Shown here piece after piece: positions 1 through 5,407 of a DNA stretch of 14,287 nt (position 1 is the first letter of the stretch; each line of letters starts with the position of its first letter). The notes beneath the pieces are model-generated. The model did not search any database. It had not been told where the DNA came from and worked only from the letters and a program-made list of their open reading frames with translations. Made by a program: the position numbers and the translations under genes. The DNA comes from CAYLPU01 sp964385635. Lineage in GTDB: Bacteria; Chloroflexota; Anaerolineae; B4-G1. Where the stretch lies: the NCBI GenBank assembly GCA_964385635.1, contig CAYLPU010000115.1, forward strand, positions 1-14,287. The letters run 5' to 3'.

Positions 1-658
1 GCCAGCCCAATGCCTCAACGACCGGAAAACGCAACCAGGGGTCGTCCAGGATCGTCGTCAGCGGCTCGATCGCCCGCGGGTCGTCGAGTCGACCGAGCGC
101 CTCAATGGCTGGAAAACGGGCCCACTCGTCTGCGGACTCGTCTGCACACACAATCTCCAACAGAGGCCCAACAGCCCGCCGGTCGCCGATCTTGCCGAGC
201 GCTTCCGCCGCCGTGTAACGGACGTTTTCGTTCGGGTCGCCCAGCGACGCCCGCAGCGATTCGAAGGCAGCCGCATCACCTACGTTTCCGAGCACGTTGG
301 CGGCAAAGATGCGCACGTCGCCATCCGGGTCGGAGAGCCTGCTCTCCATAGCCGGCAGTGAGCGAACGCCCAGGCGGGCCAGCACCCTCATAGCCTGGTT
401 GCGCGCGGCCGCATCTTCCAGGCGCAGCATCTCGGCCAGCCCCTCAATCGTGTCCTCACCGACCAGTTCGATCAGCCCATCGGCGGCAATCTGCCGGATG
501 CGGGGGCTGGAATCTGCCAACGCCTCCAACAGCAGAGCGTCTGAAAAGGGCTGCCCGATCACGGTCAACTCCAGACAGGCAGCCTGGCGGACAGGCTCGT
601 CCGGGTGATGCAGTCGTTCGTAGTAGGACAGGAAGTCGCTGGAATCCTCAATGTTCAT
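1..658 (-). CDS. HEAT-repeat (PBS-lyase-like) protein, C-terminus beyond window
   Basis: Reading the minus strand from the ATG at 658-656 gives 219 codons with no stop, so the gene continues past base 1. The start is supported by GGGGAGG (complement of 664-670) five bases upstream. After a short lead the protein is a run of roughly 30-residue alpha-helical repeats with the HEAT/PBS-lyase signature, for example SDPDGDVRIFAANVLGNVGD, then GDPNENVRYTAAEALGKIGD, then FPAIEALGRLDDPRAIEPL. Such repeats form superhelical scaffolds that bind other proteins. In bacteria they often sit beside signalling genes, and here the gene starts 31 bases after the stop of the hybrid histidine kinase, so one transcript is likely. 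A role as a partner or output of that kinase is an inference. No enzymatic motif is visible. The family call is strong; the function is unknown. Confidence 0.85.
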   Translation of the reverse strand, partial: MNIEDSSDFLSYYERLHHPDEPVRQAACLELTVIGQPFSDALLLEALADSSPRIRQIAADGLIELVGEDTIEGLAEMLRLEDAAARNQAMRVLARLGVRSLPAMESRLSDPDGDVRIFAANVLGNVGDAAAFESLRASLGDPNENVRYTAAEALGKIGDRRAVGPLLEIVCADESADEWARFPAIEALGRLDDPRAIEPLTTILDDPWLRFPVVEALGW

Positions 659-689
659 GACATCCTCCCCTGTCTCCGACTTTCCATCC

Positions 690-1808
690 TCACTCCGCCG
701 TCTGCTCAAGTGGAATACTCACTATAAACGTCGTTCCCTTCCCCCGCACGCCTTCAGATTCAGCACGGACGGTGCCACCGTGGGCCTCAATGATCTCTTT
801 GACGATGAGCAAGCCCAGCCCGGTGCCGGAAATGCCGACGGTGGCCTCGCCGGGGACGCGATGGTATTTGGTGAACAAAGCGGGCAGTTGGGCCGGCAGG
901 ATGCCGATCCCCGTGTCGCTGACGCGGAACACAGTCCGCCCATCCTCCACGCGCAACTGCACCGTGATGCGCCCGCCCTCGGGCGTGTACTTGATCGCGT
1001 TCGACAGCAGGTTGTCCAGCACCTGCAGGAGCCGTTCTGAGTCGGCGCGGACAGGTACAGGGTCGGGCGGCAGGTCGAGGGTGAGGGTCTGGTTCTTGGA
1101 CTGAGTCTGCAAGCGGGAGAGACGAGCGCTGGCCTCCACCACGTCGCGCAGTTCGACGTCGCCCAGGTCGAGGCGCAGGTAACCAGCGTCAATCTTGGCA
1201 AAGTCGAGATAGTCATTGATCAGGCTGAGCATTTTGTTGGCTGACTGCTGGATGATGTCAATAAACTCAGCCTGCTCGGGTGTGAGCGGCCCGGCATTGC
1301 CATCCAGCAGTATTTGGATCGCGGTCAGAATGTAGCCGGCGGGGTTGCGCAGGTCGTGCGTGACCATCGAGTAGAAATCGGCCCTGACCTCCTGGAGTTG
1401 CCTCTGGGCGACGAGGCCGGCGCGACGCTCGAGTGCCTGCCCGAGGGTATAGAAGAATTCATCGAGTTCGCTGCTCGCCGCGATGTCCTGCTTTTCGACA
1501 TAGGCATCCGCGCCATGCTGCACAGCGGCAATAGCCGACTTCACTCCGCCGACGCCGGTGAGTATGACCACGGCGGTCTCGTCGTCCTCCTGGCGGATGT
1601 GCCTGAGCACGTCAATGCCGTTCAGGTCGGGCAGGATCAGGTCGAGCAGGATGAGATCGTATCCCTCATCGCCGGTGCACATCTCCAGTCCTTCCCGACC
1701 GGTGACCGCGACGTCCACACCCGCGCCCTGCCGGGTGAGGATGGTTCGCAGGTAGTTGCGGACGGCGACAGAGTCATCTATGGCAAGAAAACGCTTGTCC
1801 TTGAACAC
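690..1808 (-). CDS. Hybrid response regulator-sensor histidine kinase (REC-HisKA-HATPase)
   Basis: A 372-residue cytosolic signalling protein without membrane segments. Residues 1-125 form a receiver domain: acidic pair D11/D12, phospho-acceptor D56 in LLDLILPDLNG, T84 and K106. Residues 140-210 are HisKA, with phospho-His H151 in VTHDLRNP. Residues 250-370 are the ATPase domain: N box DNLLSNAIKYTPEGG (N266/N270), G1 DTGIGI (D298) and G2 GTGLGL (328-333). The receiver lies N-terminal to the kinase, so the protein probably takes its input as phosphate from another kinase, or its own kinase output is set by the receiver. The GTG at 1808 is chosen because AGGAGG lies five bases upstream. An open frame runs further upstream through the assembly gap, but it translates only the 23-bp repeats. 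It is likely co-transcribed with the HEAT-repeat gene. Confidence 0.93.
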   Translation of the reverse strand: MFKDKRFLAIDDSVAVRNYLRTILTRQGAGVDVAVTGREGLEMCTGDEGYDLILLDLILPDLNGIDVLRHIRQEDDETAVVILTGVGGVKSAIAAVQHGADAYVEKQDIAASSELDEFFYTLGQALERRAGLVAQRQLQEVRADFYSMVTHDLRNPAGYILTAIQILLDGNAGPLTPEQAEFIDIIQQSANKMLSLINDYLDFAKIDAGYLRLDLGDVELRDVVEASARLSRLQTQSKNQTLTLDLPPDPVPVRADSERLLQVLDNLLSNAIKYTPEGGRITVQLRVEDGRTVFRVSDTGIGILPAQLPALFTKYHRVPGEATVGISGTGLGLLIVKEIIEAHGGTVRAESEGVRGKGTTFIVSIPLEQTAE

Positions 1809-1838
1809 AATTGCCTCCTGAAAACATACTTTCTTCCT

Positions 1839-1938
1839 NNNNNNNNNNNNNNNNNNNNNNNNNNNNNNNNNNNNNNNNNNNNNNNNNNNNNNNNNNNNNN
1901 NNNNNNNNNNNNNNNNNNNNNNNNNNNNNNNNNNNNNN
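1839..1938. other. Assembly gap of 100 N
   Basis: Exactly 100 N bases, the conventional filler for a gap of unknown size. The left edge (1825-1836, CATACTTTCTTC) and the right edge both carry the motif of the 23-bp tandem repeat, so the assembly probably broke inside a longer repeat array. The true length and copy number are unknown. Any open frame drawn across the gap is artificial. Confidence 0.97.
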
Positions 1939-2016
1939 TCGCCGAAGCATACTTTCTTCGTTCGCCGAAGCATACTTTCTTCGTTCGCCGAAGCATACTT
2001 TCTTCGTTCGCCGAAG
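1939..2016. repeat. 23-bp tandem repeat array beside the gap
   Basis: Identical units follow one another: 1939-1960 (first base lost in the gap), 1961-1983, 1984-2006, and a partial unit 2007-2016 that runs directly into the hairpin element. Each unit begins TTCGCCGAAG and ends TTTCTTCG. Within a unit, CGAAG and CTTCG are inverted repeats around an 8-base loop. Across the junction, CTTCG-TTCGC-CGAAG makes a second possible hairpin. A related CATACTTTCTTC lies at 1825-1836, just before the kinase ribosome-binding site. The unit length is not a multiple of three, so the array is unlikely to be coding. It lies between the predicted promoter and the kinase start, so it would be transcribed as 5' leader. 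Confidence 0.92.
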
Positions 2017-2062
2017 GTCTCTGACCGAGGCGTAAAGGGCTCGGTCGGGAGACCTTCGCCCA
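2014..2062. repeat. Interspersed hairpin element, copy 1
   Basis: An imperfect inverted repeat pairs GAAGGTCTCTGACCGAG (2013-2029) with CTCGGTCGGGAGACCTTC (2040-2057), leaving a 10-base loop and one bulge. A clearly related sequence in the same orientation is at 13171-13217. The two share AAAGGGCTCGGTCG exactly (2034-2047 and 13191-13204), plus both arms and a trailing CGCCCA. Two diverged copies 11 kb apart in unrelated contexts mark this as a dispersed, REP/MITE-like element. Here it abuts the 23-bp tandem array and lies in the leader of the kinase transcript. Confidence 0.85.
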
Positions 2063-2088
2063 TCAACCTGAGTGGTTACCTTTAACAT

Positions 2089-2117
2089 AGTATATCTCTT
2101 CTCAAAGCCTATGTCTA
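2089..2117 (-). promoter_or_regulatory. Sigma-70 promoter for the kinase/HEAT operon
   Basis: On the minus strand, TAGACA (complement of 2112-2117) and TATACT (complement of 2089-2094) are separated by exactly 17 bases; each hexamer matches the consensus at five of six positions. Transcription would start near 2082 and run toward the GTG at 1808. The leader is therefore more than 270 nt and includes the hairpin element and the 23-bp repeats. Predicted from sequence only. Confidence 0.6.
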
Positions 2118-2134
2118 TGGGACAATGTCCCATA
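2116..2134. promoter_or_regulatory. Palindromic operator candidate over the -35 box
   Basis: TATGGGACA (2116-2124) and TGTCCCATA (2126-2134) are perfect inverted 9-mers around a single A. The palindrome overlaps the last two bases of the predicted minus-strand -35 element. The half-site TGTCCCAT recurs alone at 2177-2184, and CCCATATT occurs at 2130-2137 and again at 2152-2159. A 19-bp dyad at a promoter, with an extra half-site nearby, is typical of a dimeric transcription factor site. I do not recognise which factor would bind. Confidence 0.5.
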
Positions 2135-2281
2135 TTGGCCCACCCGCCGCCCCATATTAGCACCTCCATCACCCCATGTCCCATGAGGAAACGGCCGCTT
2201 CTACCAGTGAACCAATCGCCTCCCGCCTGGCAGCGGCCGAGCGTGGAACGACCGCGCGACTTACTCAAAATCGAGGATATG
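2135..2281. other. Divergent intergenic region, no gene seen
   Basis: This stretch separates the minus-strand kinase promoter from the plus-strand response-regulator promoter. It holds the extra TGTCCCAT half-site (2177-2184) and the repeated CCCATATT motif. I see no convincing coding frame, terminator or RNA gene in it. Open frames crossing it lack a ribosome-binding site and have no recognisable protein character. Confidence 0.5.
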
Positions 2282-2290
2282 TGCTACAAT
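2282..2290 (+). promoter_or_regulatory. Extended -10 promoter for the response regulator operon
   Basis: TGC directly before TACAAT (2285-2290) forms an extended -10 element, matching TATAAT at five of six positions. No good -35 hexamer is present at the usual spacing, as is common for extended -10 promoters. Transcription would start near 2297, giving a leader of about 64 nt before the ATG at 2361. That leader contains a small inverted repeat, CCAGG/CCTGG (2307-2311 and 2320-2324). Confidence 0.45.
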
Positions 2291-2360
2291 ATACCGGTGC
2301 CGTACACCAGGCCTCCAGACCTGGGGCAAAGCCACACACTAACATATGAGGGAGAGCAAT

Positions 2361-2741
2361 ATGGAACCAACCGTTCTGATGATCGAAGATGATGCCGAAA
2401 GTGCCGGGCTCATGAAACTGACGCTCGGCCCCAGGGGATACCGGGTGCTCGTCGCATCGGACGGGCTTCAGGGGCTGGAGATGGCCCACGCCGACCCGCC
2501 CGACCTGATCCTGCTCGACCTGTTGCTGCCCGGAATGGATGGCCTCGAGATCCTTAGCCGGCTGCGAACTGATCCCCAGACGGCTGACGTGCCGGTGGTG
2601 GTCATTTCGTCCAGGGATCGGCCCACCGACCAGCATACGGCAGCCGAGATCGGCGCCGATGCCTACCTGATCAAGCCGTACGGCCTGGCCGAGCTGCTGG
2701 CCCTGCTCCGATCACTGCTGAGCGAAAGGTCAGAACTATGA
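2361..2741 (+). CDS. Single-domain response regulator (receiver only)
   Basis: A 126-residue CheY-like receiver with no output domain. Visible landmarks are the acidic pocket E9-D10-D11, phospho-acceptor D53 in LLLDLLLPGMDG, the switch residue S83 and K105 in LIKPY. The ATG at 2361 is preferred over the in-frame ATG at 2346 because the purine-rich GAGGGAG lies between them at suitable spacing. Such proteins relay phosphate or act by protein contact. The divergently transcribed hybrid kinase (690-1808) is the nearest complete kinase and a plausible partner, which is an inference. The stop overlaps the start of the aldolase gene by four bases (ATGA), implying translational coupling, an unusual partnership for a receiver. 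Confidence 0.92.
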   Translation: MEPTVLMIEDDAESAGLMKLTLGPRGYRVLVASDGLQGLEMAHADPPDLILLDLLLPGMDGLEILSRLRTDPQTADVPVVVISSRDRPTDQHTAAEIGADAYLIKPYGLAELLALLRSLLSERSEL

Positions 2742-3661
2742 ACAAATCTACCGTCTCATTGAGCGGAGTGTTTCCCCCCATTCCCACGCTCTTCGACGCA
2801 CAGGGAGACGTAACGACCCAGGCCCTGGTCAATAATCTCGAACGCTGGAATCAATACGACCTGGCCGGATACGTGGTACTGGGCTCCAACGGCGAGGCGG
2901 TCTACCTGACCGAGAAGGAAAAACTGCGCGTTTGGGAAACAGCCCGTCAGGCCATTCCATCGGACAGGGTGATGATCGCCGGTACCGGCTGCGAATCGAC
3001 GCGCCAGACCATCGCGTTGACCCGGCAGGCTGCCCGGATCGGCGCCGACGCAGCCCTTCTGGTCACGCCCAACTACTTCGACGGCAAAATGACGCCCGAT
3101 GGCCTGGTCTATCACTACCAGGCGGTGGCCGAGGCCTCGCCCATCCCGGTGGTGCTCTACAATGTGCCCAAGTTCACCCACGTGGACATGGACGCAGCCA
3201 CTATCGCTCGCGCCGCCCGCCATCCCAACATCATTGGCGTGAAGGACAGCGGTGGCAACATCGCCAAGTTGGCCGACGTCGTGCGGCTGACCGGCCGCGA
3301 CGAAGAATGTGAATGTCAGGTGATGGCCGGGTCCGCGGGCTTTTTCTTCGTTGGACTGACCCTCGGCGCTGTGGGTGGCGTACTGGCACTGGCCAACGTC
3401 GCTCCCCAACAATCTGTAGACATCTATCGGCTGTTCAAAGCGGGGCAATGGGATGAGGCCGTCGGGCTTCAGCGGCGGATGATCCCGGTCAATGCGGCGG
3501 TCACAGCCCGCTTTGGCATCGCGGGCCTGAAAGCCGCCCTGGACATGCTGGGCTACTACGGTGGCCCCGTCCGCTCACCGCTGCTAGACCTCACCGAGGG
3601 CGAGCGCCAGGCCTTGCGGGATGTCCTGGTCGAAGGGGGGCTGTTCACAGACCGGTGCTAA
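2738..3661 (+). CDS. DapA/NAL-family aldolase, 4-hydroxy-2-oxoglutarate aldolase-like
   Basis: A 307-residue class I aldolase of the dihydrodipicolinate synthase/N-acetylneuraminate lyase superfamily. It shows the carboxylate-binding loop GSNGE (49-53), the catalytic tyrosine Y141 in YNVP and the Schiff-base lysine K169 in GVKDSGGN. Stretches such as AGTGCEST, SPIPVVLYNVP, GSAGF, GAVGGV, ALANV and GYYGGP resemble, from memory, the mitochondrial HOGA1 enzyme more than DapA. HOGA1 cleaves 4-hydroxy-2-oxoglutarate to pyruvate and glyoxylate. The start overlaps the response-regulator stop, with GAAAGG upstream. No lysine-biosynthesis genes are nearby, which argues against a DapA role. Substrate cannot be fixed from sequence; related bacterial enzymes act on other 2-oxo sugars. 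The family call is very safe, the specific activity moderate. Confidence 0.88.
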   Translation: MNKSTVSLSGVFPPIPTLFDAQGDVTTQALVNNLERWNQYDLAGYVVLGSNGEAVYLTEKEKLRVWETARQAIPSDRVMIAGTGCESTRQTIALTRQAARIGADAALLVTPNYFDGKMTPDGLVYHYQAVAEASPIPVVLYNVPKFTHVDMDAATIARAARHPNIIGVKDSGGNIAKLADVVRLTGRDEECECQVMAGSAGFFFVGLTLGAVGGVLALANVAPQQSVDIYRLFKAGQWDEAVGLQRRMIPVNAAVTARFGIAGLKAALDMLGYYGGPVRSPLLDLTEGERQALRDVLVEGGLFTDRC

Positions 3662-3723
3662 CAAACGCCTGGGAAGGGACCTACAGCCCTACACCTCGTC
3701 AACAAGACGATCCACTGTTGTAG

Positions 3724-3743
3724 GGCGGCTTTCCATAGCCGCC
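3724..3743. repeat. Hairpin GGCGGCT-AGCCGCC
   Basis: A perfect 7-bp inverted repeat around the loop TTCCAT, in the spacer after the aldolase gene. No T-run follows, so it is not a classical intrinsic terminator, though it could slow or process the transcript. It looks like a short interspersed repeat, but only this one copy is in the window. Confidence 0.6.
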
Positions 3744-3835
3744 GCGCCGGGGGGCTGGAGCAACTGGCGGCGCTGGACGCCAAAGTGGCCGACCTCAAGA
3801 CCCGGATCGCCGAAGCACAGCGCGAGCCAGAGGTA

Positions 3836-3856
3836 GGACAAGATGGCATCTTGTCC
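3836..3856. repeat. 21-bp near-perfect palindrome in the spacer
   Basis: GGACAAGATG (3836-3845) and CATCTTGTCC (3847-3856) are exact inverted repeats with one central base. It lies 53 bases before the kinase-like gene. An ATG inside it (3843) is in frame with that gene but is not used as the start, because a better ribosome-binding site precedes 3909. It could be an operator, an RNA-processing hairpin or a dispersed repeat. The surrounding spacer (3662-3908) otherwise shows only a short helical-looking reading frame around 3760-3830 without a start signal. Confidence 0.6.
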
Positions 3857-3908
3857 AACGGCCCAGACGTCGTTATCTCAAGGCCCTTCACGTTTGGGAG
3901 GCGAAAAG

Positions 3909-4826
3909 ATGAAGGACGAAGACAAGACCAAAGAGCAGACCATCAAAGAGTTGGCGAGCCTGCGGGAGTCGCTGTGCCGATGCGCCGCCGACCTCCAGGC
4001 ACGCAACCAGGACCTGGACGACGTGGCCCGCTACGTGATCAGCGAGTTCAGGAGTCCGGTGGGAATGATCGTTGGTTTTGCCGAGTTGTTGGACGAGGAG
4101 TATGCGACGTTATCAGAGGAGGAGCGGCACCACTGTACTCGTACGATCAAGCAGAACGGGCACAAGATGACCAAGATGGTTAACGCCCTGCTATTGTTGG
4201 CCAACTCGCGCCGGCTGTTTGACAACGTCTGGTATGCAGCATACCTGGCGGTGATGGGCGAACCATCGTTATCCCAATGGGCTCTTGAAGCGGGAGAAAA
4301 CGTCTCGAAAGCCTATCGCTTCACTTGCCTGCCTGCCTCTTCTGCACCGCTGGTCATCCGGGTCTGGGCAACTGGAGGCGAAACGGTGCGCTTCCAGGCC
4401 ATCGCCAAACTTGGCAGTGGCCGGGGAGAGCGTGAGGGCGAGACCGGTCCGCTCTCGCAGGAAACGGAATGGACACTGGCATCGGAGAAATGGGACAGTC
4501 TCCTGGCTGCCATTGAGGAGAGCAAGTTCTGGACCGACGCTTCCTCGTTGGAACAGTTGGGCTGGTTGAGGATGGTGGGGACTGGCGGTGAGGAGTGGAT
4601 ATTTGAAGGCTGGCGCGACGGCCAGTACAAAGCACGCGCGGTCTGGAATCCCGATGATGAAAGAGCGCGTGCCGCATATGTGCTCTGCCGAGCACTTGTC
4701 AACCTTCTACCAGAGCAGTTTGCTTTGGAGATGGCGCGGTTTTGGGCAGCGGATTCCTGGCCCGAGATTCATCAGCGCTTTGAGAATACAATAGAGCGGT
4801 GGCCGATCTGGACATTGATGAGGTAG
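3909..4826 (+). CDS. Degenerate HisKA-like fusion protein, no ATPase domain
   Basis: A 305-residue protein chosen to start at the ATG preceded by GGGAGG (3896-3901) seven bases upstream. Residues 1-40 are charged and helical. Residues 36-102 read as a HisKA dimerisation domain: VISEFRSP followed by GFAELLDEE, LSEEE and MVNALLLLANSRR. The position normally held by the phospho-histidine is serine (S45). No N, G1 or G2 ATP-binding boxes follow. Instead residues about 104-280 form an unrelated domain (AYRFTCLP, VIRVWATGG, then a long helix, FWTDAS, EEWIFEGWRDGQY, AVWNPDD). From memory this resembles an unnamed family of conserved hypothetical proteins. The join may be an in-frame fusion after kinase truncation. 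It may act as a dimeric scaffold or pseudokinase; function unknown. Its end overlaps the corrinoid gene by 28 bases. Confidence 0.8.
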   Translation: MKDEDKTKEQTIKELASLRESLCRCAADLQARNQDLDDVARYVISEFRSPVGMIVGFAELLDEEYATLSEEERHHCTRTIKQNGHKMTKMVNALLLLANSRRLFDNVWYAAYLAVMGEPSLSQWALEAGENVSKAYRFTCLPASSAPLVIRVWATGGETVRFQAIAKLGSGRGEREGETGPLSQETEWTLASEKWDSLLAAIEESKFWTDASSLEQLGWLRMVGTGGEEWIFEGWRDGQYKARAVWNPDDERARAAYVLCRALVNLLPEQFALEMARFWAADSWPEIHQRFENTIERWPIWTLMR

Positions 4827-5407
4827 CGGCGCAAGTGCGCGACGCACTGCAGGCCGGAGCCGAACCGCGAGCCGTGCTGAACAATGGTCTCAGCGCCGGG
4901 GTGCAGGTAGTGGGCGAGCGATTCGAGGCTGGCAAATACCACCTGACCGACCTCGTATTAGCAGCCGAGGTGATGAAGAAGGGCCTGGCTCCCCTGGAAC
5001 CGTTGCTGAAGGCGACCGATGTGCACGGCAAAGGCACCATCGTGCTGGCGACCGTGAAGAGGGACATTCACGAGATCGGCAGAAACCTGGTGGGCACGAT
5101 GCTGCGCGCAGCGGGGTTCGAGGTCGTGGACCTGGGCGTGGACGTCCCGGCAACGCGCGTCGTCGAGGCGGTGGGGCGGGAGCACCAGGCAGGCGTAGTG
5201 GCGCTCTCGGTGCTGCTCACGCCGATGGTGGGCCAACTGCGGACGGTCGTCGAGGCGCTCACCGAAGCGGGGTTGCGCTCCCAGGTGAAAGTTGTCATCG
5301 GCGGGGCATGCACCACCCCGCGCCTGATCGAAGAGATGGACTGCGATGCCTACGGCCCGGACGCGGTGGCAGCGGTGCGCATCTGCGAGGAGTTGATGGC
5401 AGCCTGA
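4799..5407 (+). CDS. Corrinoid (B12)-binding protein, MtaC/MtbC/MttC type
   Basis: A 202-residue two-domain cobalamin carrier. Residues 1-75 are the helical cap domain (ALQAG, NNGLSAGVQVVGERFEAGKY, AAEVMKKG). Residues 76-202 are the Rossmann-like B12 domain, with the cobalt ligand H91 in DIHEIG, S137 and T141 in the SVLLTP loop, and GGA (168-170). In methyltransferase systems such proteins shuttle a methyl group between a substrate-specific methyltransferase and a second methyltransferase; related modules also act as B12 sensors. No methyltransferase or reductive activator gene lies in the window, so it is an orphan here. The GTG start overlaps the preceding gene by 28 bases; no strong ribosome-binding site is seen and a stop lies just upstream in frame. 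The cap domain is slightly short at its N-terminus. Confidence 0.9.
   Translation: MADLDIDEVAAQVRDALQAGAEPRAVLNNGLSAGVQVVGERFEAGKYHLTDLVLAAEVMKKGLAPLEPLLKATDVHGKGTIVLATVKRDIHEIGRNLVGTMLRAAGFEVVDLGVDVPATRVVEAVGREHQAGVVALSVLLTPMVGQLRTVVEALTEAGLRSQVKVVIGGACTTPRLIEEMDCDAYGPDAVAAVRICEELMAA

Noticed and set aside
1939..2016. CRISPR array
   Set aside because: Units are directly adjacent with no spacers, and no cas genes are present.
1809..2066. Longer kinase reading frame starting near 2066 and running through the N gap
   Set aside because: The extra residues are translations of the 23-bp repeats, the hairpin element and unknown bases. An ideal AGGAGG with GTG at 1808 gives a receiver that begins at the normal place.
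2756..3448. Long minus-strand frame opposite the aldolase
   Set aside because: A shadow of the strong codon bias of the aldolase gene; no family motif and no start signal.
3621..3836. Plus-strand frame over the spacer after the aldolase
   Set aside because: It starts inside the aldolase gene in another frame, has no ribosome-binding site, and reads through a hairpin; residue composition is not protein-like.
3785..4183. Frame with a coiled-coil-like start (VADLKTRIAEAQ) before the kinase-like gene
   Set aside because: It begins with GTG lacking a ribosome-binding site and then overlaps the kinase-like gene in the wrong frame. At most it is a short decayed fragment.
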